A stretch of DNA of 64,000 nucleotides from Moniliophthora roreri (GCA_001466705.2 LATX02000197.1:372001-436000), one strand, 5' to 3'; numbered from the stretch's first letter, positions 52,601 through 63,443 are shown. Program-made: numbers and translations. The notes: generated by a model not told the origin, from the letters alone.

Positions 52601-53223
52601 TGATGAAAGGAAGGATATTGTCGAAAGTAAGATCCTTCCCTTTGTTGGGAATGAACATCTGGGTTTTAACTCCTTCATAGGACTTGGGAAGAGAGTTAAG
52701 AAGGAACATTGCCTGGAAATTTGACAGAACGGGGAAGTCGTTCTCTGTCAATTTCACAACACATTGTCTGATGAATTGGCACTATGATCGGGATTTTGGC
52801 CTTCAGCAGTGTGTGCCATAACAAGACCTTGAAAGTAGGTAAATACTTCTGGAAGGCTAGGTACATCGTATTCAGCTTTCAAAGTGTCCCATGTTTCTTT
52901 AGCAGTAGTTTTGATAATCCACTGCAAAGTAGGACTCAATTTGAGCTGAAAAAGGCCAAGAGCTTGAGCATTGGAAGTTTTCCATTCTTTGACAAGTTCA
53001 AGATCAGGGGCAACGGCAGTAGCTCCAGTGCTGACAGTCTGAGGCATAGTATTGGTAAGGGCATATGCCGCTTTAGCCAAATTAAAATATGCCAAGACCT
53101 TGCGCTTTCATTCTCTGAAGTCGTTACCATTGAAGATTGGAATAATGGATAATCCCAATGTATTGCCAATAGAAGAATTATATACTGAAACTGGTTCAAG
53201 TATTTCCAAAGGATGGTAACTAT
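49641..53223 (-). pseudogene. Retroelement gag-type polyprotein with TGA-only in-frame stops
   Basis: Read on the minus strand this is one long frame of about 1,190 codons. It opens with a UBN2/DUF4219-type gag (IPIFNGNDFRE-stop-KRKVLAYF, then ALGLFQLKLSPTLQWII). After one frameshift near 52795 come more gag, an Asn/Gln/Lys-rich linker, and three Cys/His clusters (NCKTWYICKQCYKMHSH; CSEACHKCTW..HH; CKEDCQHC and FCVTCNYPHH). The last part is a charged region ending at TAA. In-frame stops lie at 53108, 52581, 51825, 51234, 50511 and 50388, and all are TGA. No protease, integrase or reverse transcriptase is present. The complemented block at 49837-49885 destroys the C-terminal frame in this copy only. 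It appears to be a non-autonomous, decayed element; the Cys/His part is unrecognised. Confidence 0.6.
49837..49885. other. 49-base block complemented without reversal
   Basis: At this place segments A (42020-42068) and B (43675-43723) share one 49-base sequence. Segment C instead carries its base-for-base complement in the same left-to-right order. Flanks on both sides are identical in all copies. Inversion would give the reverse complement, which this is not. Confidence 0.9.
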
Positions 53224-53230
53224 AAACTAG

Positions 53231-54980
53231 TAATATGTCTAACCTAGAAAAGACCCACTTTTATTCATTCTACACTACTTTTGAGTTGGAATACTTTAAT
53301 ATGACACAAGATAATGGGTAATAAGGACTAGAGTGAGCCCAGTCTGCTAGTCATTGCCTTAGAGAAGCTATAGTACCTTGGAAAGTACAAAGAGCTATAT
53401 GATACGCTATACAGAGGTATCGAAGCTGTACTTTCTGACTTATCTATGTATCAGATCCAAACAGATCACTCCCGAAACCTGTAGGGAACCTAACTATGGC
53501 CCAATGAATGCATTAGCTAGTTAACCAAGTTCTCAAAGTGCTATTAATGGGATTTTAATTTCTACTTTACCTTTCTATGACATCTGCAAAGTGCAATCTG
53601 CAGTCAAACAGTACAGAAGGTACTTAGAGGGGACATCAAAACAGAAGGATGACTCAGAACTGGAACGATCATAGAACAATCCTCCTCTGAAGTCAATATA
53701 TGGATCAGAGTCAAAGCAGGCGATCTCTTAATAAAGAATTCACCAGCAGCTAAACAATACGTAATAAGCTAACTAGGTATAAAGTCATCTCGGAATGATG
53801 GAAATCACTTCTGAAGGACCTCTACTACCTACAGACAGATACCCCAAGACATACGAAGAATAGCTAATGCACAAGAAGTCCTAAATAAGACTGAGCATGC
53901 ACTGTCAAAGGAGATAGGAACAGTAACAGCATGTTCTGACCTTGGAAACTTTGGCATCTAGGCCTCTGCCAATGTGAGGATACTGGAAAAGAGAAATGCT
54001 GTAAAGAGACAGGACAGATACAGCCATCCACTCGTAGATACCTGACCTAGAAAAGAGAAAATACAAATTATAGAGCCCAGAACACCTGGAAACATAGATA
54101 CCTGCGTGGCAATGGTTGGATACCCTAGTGGCCAGACTCCATGACATCCAAATATTCCCTCTTTTAGTATCTCTGTCACTTGTTTATCATTTCCTGAATT
54201 ATTGGACATTATTTATATTTTTCTGTAGATATATTCCTTAGACTGTATATAAGGACAGCTAGATATTCATACATACTCAAGTAACTCTGCCCCCTCCAAT
54301 TGTGAATACATGAAGAGTTTGTTTGGTGTATAAATTTGTGTGCCATTCCAGTTTTGCTTCCTCACTACAGGCCCTGAAGATTGGTCCTGAGTGACTCCAG
54401 AGAGATAGACATCTGATAACGAACTTGCGTTGTAAAAGATAAGAGTAACATCTTGAGTGCGTTGTCGTGCTCTTCTAAGAGAAACTTTACATCAAGAAGG
54501 AGCCTTGGGCACTTGGAGTGTGGCCTGTGTGTATCAGGTTGTGACACACTTAGAGTCTTAGCAAGGGGTGTGCCTGTGCTGAACTCTTTGTAGAAATTGG
54601 TCTAGAACCTTTTCCAGTACACTGTGTGCTGTAGTCATCTTGAAGAAGTCTTGAACTCCGTAGGGTCAGACTATATTGGCTATTGAGTCTTTGTATGGGA
54701 CTGTAGCTCTTGTGTTTGTGCTTTGTGCACTGTGTTCTTTGTGTTTTGTGTGTGTGTTTGCCCAATAAACCCATTTTAAACCCATCTATACTCCTCTGGA
54801 GGTGAACACTTTGAAGTAGAACACTTCAATAAGAGAGAATCAACCTAGCTAAGAGTTTCGTTGGCATTCTAAGTGCAGTAACCCTGATCACGTCGATCCA
54901 CACTTGTACAACAAACTGAGTTAGACTTTTGGAGGTTATCTTTTGGGTAGTTTTCCACTAGTCTTATCTCAGACAAATTA
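53231..54980 (-). repeat. 1.75-kb repeat R, right copy (putative 5' LTR of inner element)
   Basis: It starts TAATATGTCTAACC and ends CAGACAAATTA. It differs from the left copies by scattered substitutions, so it is older or of another lineage. A minus frame opens MSNNSGNDKQVTEILKEG inside it, with no known family. Confidence 0.6.
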
Positions 54981-55854
54981 CCAGGATGCCAACACCATTC
55001 TCCGAGTTTCAAATTCGAACAGTGTTGTCAGCAAGGGAGACTTGGAGGATACATTGTTGGTTGGAGTTAGACATTGTTATCGATAAAAGGCTATAGGAAA
55101 GGAGGGTGTAAGAGCCAGTTTGACTTTTTAGGTAAATAGAGCCTTTATCGACAAGAATGCTAATGAATCCTCATATGTTTGGTCAATGGTGTTTCCTTCA
55201 TATCATCTGGTCTCATCACCTGGACTGATGTAGCTGTAAACAGTATATACAAGATCTGATTGCAATTGAAAGTCTAAATAAGGTTTGATTTTAAGGATCC
55301 TGATCCGCCAGATCCATCAAATCCTTAAGAAGACGTTTAAGGGACTTATGGGCAATCAGGGGGCATTATTTACAAAAATGATACATAATTATATAAACGA
55401 CCCCTTCCATAGATGAAGGCTTTAGCACAAGGCCATTCTATCTAGGTGCCAGAACCCAGTTGTGAGACCCTCCAGCTCACTGGGATGACTACCGGTTTAT
55501 TGCTGAATGAGCTAACCCATGTTCCAATGAAGGAAATAAGGCCAACAGTTGGTTCTGCCTGTAATCCAGGTAATTCCGAATACAGGGGAATGAATTTTGT
55601 ATATATGTTAGAAGCTGCTTTACTGGGCTTAAAGTCTACTAAGAAGGAAAAAGAAACTTGACCATCCTCCCAGCAAATCAAAGACCATCTAGAACCTGTG
55701 ATTGTGGTCTAATGCTAGTTAAGGCATCGACTACACAGGTACCTCTTGCAAGATCTCAGGTTATGAGCACTTGACAAGAGTAATGGTCCCATTCAACATT
55801 GACCAATGAGAATGAGTGTCCATTAACACAGTTGTCAATGTGGGCCCTATAACC
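54981..55854 (-). other. Outer copia element, leader and untranslated internal part
   Basis: Sequence between repeat R and the 5' LTR. No copia gag frame survives; an ATG near 55060 on the minus strand opens only about 18 codons. Bases directly inside the LTR (minus strand GGTTATAGGGCCC) are the expected primer-binding position but do not resemble the usual initiator-Met complement. Confidence 0.4.
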
Positions 55855-56202
55855 TGTTGAGACAGAATGGAGACGTAAAGCACAGTAGAGTGTGCTCAAC
55901 TCACATTTGTACAAGAGCTTGCTAGAACCTTGAGGGTTGTAGAGGTGTGATGTGCAGAGTAGTCAATGTAAATTGAACTGAGGAATGTAGCTACATACAT
56001 GCTTGCTTTTATACTACTCTAAAGGATAAGTTCCATGGATAAACAGTGAAACCTAGTAAGCTATGGATGTAAGCTACTGAATACTTGTGAGACAAAGTAT
56101 TCAAGAATAATGTGTCTTGGAGAGACACAATAGAATCATCTGACAGTAGAAGAAGCTATACATGTGTCCTACATGAGTTCTACTGTATTGTACATGAGGC
56201 TA
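55855..56202 (-). repeat. Copia 5' LTR, first part
   Basis: It begins TGTTGAGACAGAATGG. It is interrupted after GGCTA by a solo LTR and continues at 56725-56883, giving about 507 bases in total. Confidence 0.8.
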
Positions 56203-56719
56203 TGTTGAGACAGAACGGAGACGTAAAGCGCAGTGGAGTGTGCTCAACTCACATTTGTACGAGAACTTGTTTAGAACCTTGAGGGTTGTAGAGGTGCGAT
56301 GTGTAGAGTAGTCAATGTAAATTGAACTAAGGAATGTAGCTACATACATGCTTGCTTTTATACTACTCTAAAGGATAAGTTCCGTAGATAGACGGAGAAA
56401 CCTAGTAAGCTATGGATGTAAGCTACTGAATGCTTGTGAGACGAAGTATCCAAGAATAATGTGTCTTGGAGAGACACAATACAATCCTCTGACAGCGGAA
56501 GGAACTATACATGAATTCTACATGTGTTCTACTGTATTGTGCATGAGGCTACAATACTCCTACTGGACGAGGGAGCACTCCTATGACTGTAGTGCAAGCT
56601 CCGGAGAAGCTCAGGAACGTACTTTGTAAGTTCCGTAGTTGATCACATACGCAATTAATACAATAACTAGTGTTCCTAATGTACCTAGTTTAGTATAGTA
56701 CAGGTACTGTGCTTCAACA
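56203..56719 (-). mobile_element. Solo LTR inserted in the 5' LTR
   Basis: A complete 517-base LTR (TGTTGA...TTCAACA) flanked by the 5-base target duplication GGCTA (56198-56202 and 56720-56724). It has more substitutions than its host LTR, so the two belong to different subfamilies. The internal part was lost by LTR-LTR recombination. Confidence 0.85.
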
Positions 56720-56724
56720 GGCTA

Positions 56725-56883
56725 CAATACTCCTACTGGACGAGAGAGCACTCTTATGACTATAGTGCAAGCTCCGGAGAAGCTCAGGAACGTACTTTGT
56801 AAGTTCCATAGTTGATCACAGACACAAGTAATACAATAACTAATCTACCTAGTTTAGTATAGTACAGGTACAGTGCTTCAACA
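56725..56883 (-). repeat. Copia 5' LTR, second part
   Basis: It resumes the host LTR directly after the GGCTA duplication and ends TTCAACA, followed by TTTTG, the right copy of the outer target duplication. Confidence 0.8.
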
Positions 56884-56888
56884 TTTTG

Positions 56889-57441
56889 GAGGAAGAAAAG
56901 AGCGTGAGTTACATTGACATCTTGATTGTTAAGGCATGTCAGGTACACTCAGGTTCACGAATCATAGGTCTCCCCGACTCGGAGCCAGAATACCGGCTAT
57001 TCTAGCGGGAAAATGTGACCTTTCCTTGACCAGAACTTCGTTCATCGACACAGGTGACAAGTAGTCCATGATCATCACAGCCCATCGGGTACATATCAGT
57101 AAGTCGAGAATAGGTACGCGCCAGACCCTGTATAGGCTCGACTTGGAAGTCGTGCAATGAAGAGACTTCACAACTACATCTCATGGCATCTGAGTCTCAA
57201 CCCGTCGATCTTCATGATCTATGTACTGACTGAAGCTCCATTATCCAACAAAAATTGGCAGTATCATGTTGGTCCCCTTTGGGATGGATATCAGTCGCAT
57301 GTCATCTCCAGTATCCAGGGCTGATGATCTGATGAATGCAAAGCTAAACTGATTGACGTGCTCCCACCCTCTCTCGCCGTGCTTATTGTTTGGTCTATAA
57401 GAGATCGAAAAGTGCACCCAGGAACCCGAACAGTCCCCAGG
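56889..57441. other. Intergenic, P450 promoter region
   Basis: Between the retroelement edge and the P450 start. Minus-strand frames of 60-74 codons have no motif. The P450 promoter must lie here, within 560 bases of the retroelement. Confidence 0.45.
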
Positions 57442-59978
57442 ATGACACAAGCTTTGTCGATGCAATTTTTCGCTTGGGCAACACTTGTTGCCATTCTTCT
57501 ATACCATCTCAAGCAAAAGCTCTGGGCACATCCGTTCGATAATATACCTGGCCCTCGAGCTACATCTTGGGTAAAAGGTAGTTCCTGCTATATTCATACA
57601 ACATTGCCGCGCCGCTGATAGCTGTTGTAGGGCATTTTCTAGAGATTTTTGGTATGGAAGGATGGGACTTCCATGCCACGATGGGACGCAACTGTACGTG
57701 TGGTTATCTTACCGAAATGTGAATTTGATCCGAATACTCTATTACAGACGGCCCCACATCCTCTTTTCATTCTCTTCTCGGAGTAAAGATCCCGCTCAGC
57801 TCTTAAGATGAAATTCCTTGATCTCAGTGCATTTTATTATACAGGAAAAGCAATTATACACCTTCGATCCAAGGGCCGTGCATCAAATTCTCGTCAAGGT
57901 CTGTCAGTTGCCGTTTGTAATCTGCAGCCATCGCTGACTCTGCCGGAAGGACGATAAGAGCTACGACGAACCAGTTATGTTTCTCTAGTAAGTGGTTCTC
58001 GTGGCTTCTGTATTTAGAGAGATGCCAAGTCCTGGTCAGCCTTTTAGGTCTAATCTTCGGTCCAAACGTGATGTCGACGTCCCTGGGCCACCAGCATCGC
58101 AAACAGCGCAGAATGTTGAATCCCGCTTTTTCGCCTGCGCACTTGAAGGATCTCAGTGAGTCGTGATGCTAAGTTAGTTAAGATGGTGTATCTCACTCGT
58201 TGAGCAGCACCTGTGTTCTACGAAGTCGGACGTAGAGTATGCTTCCTTACGCTTTCTGCTGAAAGCCAGAGCTTATAGCGTTTACATACGATAGCTCCAA
58301 AAAACGCTCGCTAGCAAAGTCAACGATGGTCCTCAAGAAGTATACCTCTCTACCGCAAATCTATTCTCCTTAAACGCGGTTATAGATTGATGTATTGTCC
58401 TGGATGGGACGCACTGGACTCGAGCTGCTTGGCCGAGGCGGTCTTGGATACTCCTTTGATAACATGGAGAATGAACATAAACCGCACCCCTTTGCAGAAG
58501 CGATGAAAAGTCTTTTGTGTGTCTCCCGCGCTGCTTTCTTACCTCCGCAGCTGGTTCTGACCTTGGCAGTCCCATATTAGGACGTCTCGCTTGGGCACAA
58601 TACCTTATTCTTCCTTACGCTATGCGTGTCAGCACACCTAGCCTTCGGAGATTTGTTTCGAGGTGGCTTCCATGGAAGGATTTCCAAGAAGCAAGAGCCG
58701 TATCAAACTCGATCTGGGGAATGTCGAAAAGTATATATGAGGATCGGAAGCGAGCCTTAGCCGAGGATGGTGTGTCAGAGACAGATGGACGGGATATATT
58801 GAGTTTAATGAGTGAGTGTGGTGCCATGCGCTAGCTTCGAAGCTTATTGCTACCCAGTGAAGGAAAATATGAATTCTTCAAGCGGCGAACGTTTACGAGA
58901 GGAAGAAATGATTGGTCAGGTAAGTGATCGAGACATTCTCGGCAGTTCAACTGACAATGTTCATCTGGTAGATGGCGTGAGTATAGTCATATCGTTCTTC
59001 AGTTGGTAATGATCGATAAAACGCTACACAGTGTCTTGATCTTTGCTGGGACGGACACCGCTTCGGTTAGTACGGTTAGACCTCGTAAATCGCGCTCTAA
59101 CCCATGCTTTCGCAGAGTGAACTTACTAAGATTTTAGAGCTCCTCGCCGAGCGTCCCGACGTCCAACGTAGACTACGGACAGAGATAGAAGATGCATTTG
59201 AACACGGAGACGCGCCTTATGAAGTTTTGGTTTCATTACCATATCTGGATGCTGTTATTCGGGAGACGCTGCGGATGTGCGCCACTACTTGTTCAAAGTG
59301 CTTTCATTCGCTGACCTGCTACTCCTCGAAGGTATCCTCCCGTCAGTAAGCTATCGCGAACCACTAGACAAGACACTATTCTCCCGCTTTCTGTTCCCAT
59401 TAAAGGAAAAGATGGATCAATAATCACTGAGATACCAATTATGAAGAATACTGAAATCCAGATATCAATCATGAACTTGAATCGTAACCCGGCGCTTTGG
59501 GGTGAGGACGCGAACGAGTGGAACCCAGGGCGGTGGTTGAAGCCCTTGTTAAAGACGGTGACCGACGCGAATTTGCCTGGAGTGTATCCAAACCTGTAAG
59601 GGTGGTTACTTACTCACCTCGACCCAGCTGGCCTGACTTTGTTGTTGCACAGAATGTCTTTCAGTACCGGTGAACGATTCTGTATGTAAGTGGGGTTCAG
59701 CTTGATAATTCACGTAGGCTCATTCCGACGAATCCAGCGGTTTCCGATATGCGCTTCTCGAGATGAGTGCGTAGTATAATCCGTAAGGTTCGGCTTCATC
59801 GTCCTGACTTCCTGTTACAGAAGTTGTCCTAGCCCTGCTCGTGCGCATATTTGACTTCTCACCAACGCAGAAAAAGATTTTTTGGAAGATGACGGGTGTT
59901 GCATCGCCCATGGTGATAGGTGAAGACGATGAACGTCCTCAACTGCCCCTCGTGATGGGATTAGTGCAGAGGGCCTAG
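57442..59978 (+). CDS. Cytochrome P450 monooxygenase
   Basis: An ER-anchored haem-thiolate oxygenase of a basidiomycete P450 family; its substrate is unknown. About 13 exons are separated by 45-65-base introns. The start MTQALSMQFFAWATLVAILLY is a membrane anchor (an inner Met at 57460 is an alternative), followed by the hinge IPGPRA. Later pieces are YTFDPRAVHQILVK, HRKQRRMLNPAFS, IDVLSWMGRTGLELLGRGG, the I-helix VLIFAGTDTAS, the K-helix VIRETLRM (ExxR), YPPVSKLSRTTRQDT, EWNPGRWL, and the haem loop FSTGERFCIGFRYALLEMK. At nearly every junction I checked, GT-AG introns rejoin conserved motifs in frame, so the gene looks intact; one or two tiny exons near 57890-58050 are uncertain. The stop is at 59976. 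It converges with the secreted-protein gene that follows. Confidence 0.88.
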
Positions 59979-60167
59979 TCACTTAGGCTTGGTGAATTAC
60001 CTTACTCCCGTCAAATGTATTCATTTATAGTGCCGATATTTACTTTACCACTTCATTGGCCATCTAGTACAACAGCACAACTCTGTACCAATCCATACAC
60101 GAACAACGTGATAAGTACAATGAGTCCGAAACCTATCCTTCACCACTTAAACCGTTACGAGTTTCAA

Positions 60168-61184
60168 TCACTTGCACTGACTAACGACTTGCTGCCCCGC
60201 CGCTATTGTCTTATCCAAACTAGCCTGTGCGTCCGACAATGCTGACATGACCTTGGGGTCCGTGCTGCAACTCTGGTGTTAGTCCCATGAGGTTTAATTC
60301 AGCAGAGACTTACGAAGTAATTCCATCAAGTGCACTCTTCGCATCAAGCAAGCCCTGGCCGACCCGGTCTCTAGCTGCGGCGGGAGCCTGCTGTCCTGTA
60401 AGGAGAGCTTGAGCAATCTGTCCGATACCATCTTGAGCGCTGGCGAGACTGTCCGACGCAGATGAGGCGGCAGATGCTGTGGCGGCGTCGCTAAAAGTCG
60501 AGCAATTAGAGATAACTTAAATATGCAAAAGGATAATACCTTCCAGCGGCGCCGGCAATGGCATCTACACTATTCGTTGTAGCACCAAGGTTGCGCACGG
60601 TTTGCAGACGGGCGATATTGCACTGGAGGTTACCAATCTGACGCTTAGTCAAGTTCCTCTTAGAAGCCCCATTGCAGAGGTCGAAGGCTTCCTGAGTGGT
60701 GGCGAGTTCATCTAGAGCGTCTTGTACAGCCGAGTCGACGGAGGCATCGTTGCTGACATGACCGTCCTATCAGACGGAAGAATAGGTGAACAATTAAGGC
60801 GGACATACGATTCAATAGAATCAAGGGCTTCACTCGTAGTTTTGAGTCCCTGACCTACGTCGTTACCCTCTTGTGCATTTTGGAGGGCGCTTTGAGCCTG
60901 GGATACCGCTGGATCACTGGTACAGAAGTCGGTATCTTATCGGGCTTGGTAAGGTTGACCGACTCACTTGGACAAGGCCGCAAGGTCGTTGACTGCATCG
61001 ACGGTGTGTTCGAGGCCGAGGGCGAGTCCTGGACATTCCGCCTGACGACGACCGAGTGGAACTGGAACAGTATGTGAGTAAAGGCATCACCTGGGCTAGG
61101 ACATCGCGAACCTGCATTAGCGTGTAAGAAAAATACTGCGGAAACCAGCGCAAGGAACTTGAAGGAAGAAGTGAAATAGACCAT
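60168..61184 (-). CDS. Secreted helical Ala/Ser-rich protein
   Basis: Six exons (61184-61112, 61061-60968, 60916-60809, 60752-60540, 60490-60314, 60264-60168) join in frame to 253 residues. A signal peptide (FLALVSAVFFLHANA) is followed by VPLGRRQ, a possible Kex2 site, then AECPGLALGLEHTVDAVNDL. The rest is a series of Ala/Ser/Gln-rich amphipathic helices (QAQSALQNAQEGNDVGQGL, SAVQDALDELATTQEAFD, SDSLASAQDGIGQIAQALL) ending in VVSQCK. It has four Cys. The pattern resembles surface-binding or cell-wall helical proteins such as HsbA, but I cannot assign it to that family. The second intron from the middle uses an inner acceptor at 60753; the nearer AG breaks the frame. Confidence 0.75.
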
Positions 61185-61986
61185 TGCGAAGAGTGGGTTA
61201 GAAGGAACAAGCGAGCTGGTTGGGAAGTGATTGAAAAGGTAAAAGAAGTTGACACCAGGTCAAGAAAGAAGAACAGAGAATGAAGAGACTGAAGTGATGA
61301 TACCCGAACCTTTATACTAAGACTTTGTGTACTGGATGAATTGTTATCCGGTCTCTAGGAGATGACCTGTCCAAGGCTTCCATTCCATCCTTGAATGTAA
61401 ACGGCATTGGCCATCGCAACGAAGGATGAGCGGATGCAGACACAGCCTCCAGCTGAAATTGCAGAAGGCCCATTTCGCCTTTCATGAGTATGACACTTGG
61501 AAACCAATGGTCAGCTCGGGGGATGGTTAGAGTATCGCATGCCCAGGATGACAACGAGCCTGCGTTTAAGACGGTCATCTGGAGCCGCGCAATGAATGTA
61601 TTCTGAGAGGGTCTTGATGATAATATTCTGTCCAGGAACGTTCGTGAGACGCACGTCAAAAACAGACTTGGAGACAACTGATTTTGGGCTAGGGGATGTG
61701 ATCATTTGAACGAAGATAGTCACGGCGCACCGAAGTATCAACGTGTTTGTCTATCCTGTTCGTGCCTATCTTCAGTTCCGCCATTCATCTGACCTTTTGC
61801 GCTGTCTCGAGGGTTTTCTGAAAGTAGCGGCGTGGTATATTTGTTCCAAGATGCAAGTTATGATAGTAATGCGATAGTTCATGAGTTCAAGAGTCTAGAG
61901 CGCTCAGCGCTTAGGCTAAACGTGGGAGGTGCCGCCGGCTTACTCACCTTCCATCTTTCTTTCTCTTCAACCTTCACGACCTCATC
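61185..61986. other. Intergenic between divergent genes
   Basis: About 800 bases between the secreted-protein gene (minus) and the NEDD8 gene (plus). The 121-codon minus frame at 61312-61677 shows no family and I do not support it. Both promoters must be here. Confidence 0.45.
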
Positions 61987-62448
61987 ATGCTCATCAAAGT
62001 CAAGGTAGGTCCTCGTCCAGTTTTCTATACACGACTTGAAGCGTTTATTCTAATCCAGACATTAACTGGCAAAGAGGTGCGGCTCCAAGCACCCAATGTA
62101 CTCTTGCCACGAACTGACAGAAACTCAATCACCAGATTGAGCTCGATATTGACCCAGAGGACAAGGTCATCTAATCCTTGTCTTCAAAAGATAAGGAAAG
62201 GCTGACACGAATACAGATCACCCGTATCAAAGAGAAAGTGGAAGAACAATCGGGTGTGCCACCCCCCCAGCAGAGATTGATTTTCAGTGGAAGGCAGATG
62301 TGTGCATTCCTCGTATTTCTTTTCTGTGCGACACTAACTAAATGTCTCCGGCACTTACAGGCAAGACGACAAGACGGCGTCAGAGTTCAACATCACTCCC
62401 GGAGCAGTCTTGCACTTGGTTTTGGCATTGAGAGGAGGAAGACAATGA
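61987..62448 (+). CDS. NEDD8/Rub1 ubiquitin-like modifier
   Basis: NEDD8 is conjugated to cullins to activate SCF-type ubiquitin ligases. Five exons (61987-62004, 62059-62076, 62136-62165, 62217-62299, 62361-62448) give 78 residues: MLIKVK, TLTGKE, IELDIDPEDK, ITRIKEKVEEQSGVPPPQQR and onward to HLVLALRGGRQ. Ala at position 72 (LALRGG) separates it from ubiquitin (LRLRGG). The two residues after the di-glycine must be removed for maturation. Three proline codons in a row in the PPPQQR loop are encoded in a C-run and exceed the usual two. The first two exons are only 18 bases long; ATG-based ORF calling misses the gene completely. Confidence 0.93.
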
Positions 62449-62756
62449 TCATGCGAACGGCAGCGACATGGAATGATCACAACCACTTACTTCTTGAACA
62501 CATTCACGTTGGAAGTACCGATTACACGTTCCCAGCATGTATACATATATCGGCACTAAAATGTACTCATAGAAGGCCGAGCCAAGCAGTGACCTACTTC
62601 CATGACTTGCATGAATAACAGTCGGGAGATTACACATACGGTTCTGCTGAGTTCCTCTGAGTGCTGGACATGATGGTAGTGGTGTAAGATGAGACAGGCG
62701 CACATATAAAATATCACATAAATACGGGTAGTAAGATAATGCGAGGGTATACACGA
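62449..62756. other. Intergenic
   Basis: 3' flanks of the NEDD8 gene and of secreted-protein copy B, which converge here. No gene seen. Confidence 0.5.
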
Positions 62757-63443
62757 TTACAGATTGCTGAAGTCAAACTGCTCGCCACAGTTGATCTCCT
62801 TCGAATCATACTCAACATCATCAGTCGGCTGCGATGATACCACCCCGTTGTTGTACCAGATATAGTGATAGTCGTTCTTCCCTGGCTCTCCGGTAGGATC
62901 CCCATAGTTCAGCCGTATTCTTCCCTCACTTTCCTTGTGGTTAACGCCAGCAACAACAGCACGTTGCCTACCAGCCGGAATCTGGACTGTAATGAACTGA
63001 CGTTCAGTTTTCGATTCCGATGTCTCCCAACCACCTTCACCGCCAATCTTGATCCCAACAAGGTTGATCTCAGCCTTGTTGATGTGTGTCCATGTTTCAG
63101 TGGTGGTTTTCTCGCCACCAACTAGCGTTTCCAGAGGTGGTGCATTGAAGTTGTCACAGTTTGCCACGGGATCGCCGAGGATGAACCACCGACGGCGATC
63201 TGGGAGGTCCTTCTGTAGCCACGAAAAAGACGGTCAGTAGTGACGCGGGATGCAGTAAAAGGCTAGACAAACCTGTTTCTCGAAGGTATATGCATCAGCA
63301 TCACCAATTGGGCGACCTGGGCAGTGGTCGAGGTTGGTCGGATCGGGGCGATCCACGTCCTTTCTGGCCTCGAACTTCTGAGATTATGGTGCGGCGGACA
63401 CGGCCATAGCAAGAGCAAGAGCGACGGAAGATACGCAACGCAT
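62757..63443 (-). pseudogene. Small secreted protein, copy B, nonsense-mutated
   Basis: Same structure as copy A: exon 1 63443-63273, intron 63213-63272, exon 2 to 62757, and about nine in ten bases match by eye. A TAA at 63384-63386 stops the frame directly after the signal peptide (VSAAP-stop); copy A has TCA there, so one base change broke it. Everything downstream, including the splice sites and the conserved C-terminal motifs, is still open, which suggests that the change is recent. An inner ATG at 63167 could start a shortened protein without a signal peptide. The flank up to about 63.8 kb also matches copy A's promoter. Confidence 0.85.

Larger units (their letters stand above)
38731..56883 (-). 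mobile_element. Nested copia-type LTR retroelement block
   Basis: An 18-kb AT-rich block bounded by TGTTGA...TTCAACA LTR copies and a TTTTG target duplication. The elements read on the minus strand: the 5' LTR is at the right end, and a polypurine tract (minus strand GTGAGGGGGAG, bases 39858-39868) abuts the LTR ending at 39857. Protein remnants are a copia-like protease motif (WALDTAATNHITPF at 39921-39965) and a GAG-pre-integrase-like fragment at 39105-39379. No integrase core, reverse transcriptase or RNase H is visible. A second repeat family (about 1.75 kb, ends TAATATGTCT/AGACAAATTA) flanks a long polyprotein relic inside. Three single-N joins make part of the block redundant, so the true length in the genome is probably shorter. 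Confidence 0.75.

Noticed and set aside
52298..52678. 126-codon minus frame starting MKELKPRCSF (also at 46136-46516)
   Set aside because: It is a shifted frame over the gag region; the true gag frame runs through EYNR-stop-HMDGV.
49641..53223. TGA read as tryptophan (alternative genetic code) in the polyprotein
   Set aside because: TGG is used for Trp in the same frames, there is also a frameshift, and the host genes use TGA as stop (G-alpha, NEDD8, Sec24). Decay is the simpler reading; kept only as a testable option.
53958..54209. MSNNSGNDKQV frame inside repeat R as a gene
   Set aside because: The sister copies of R break or change this frame, and no family is recognised.
55442..55681. 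79-codon minus frame with an overlapping plus frame near the 5' LTR
   Set aside because: Both strands are open over the same bases with no gag or other motif; likely chance in untranslated leader sequence.
39381..56200. CRISPR array or bacterial-type repeat system
   Set aside because: The repeats are long, LTR-like and eukaryotic, with target duplications. There are no short regularly spaced repeats.
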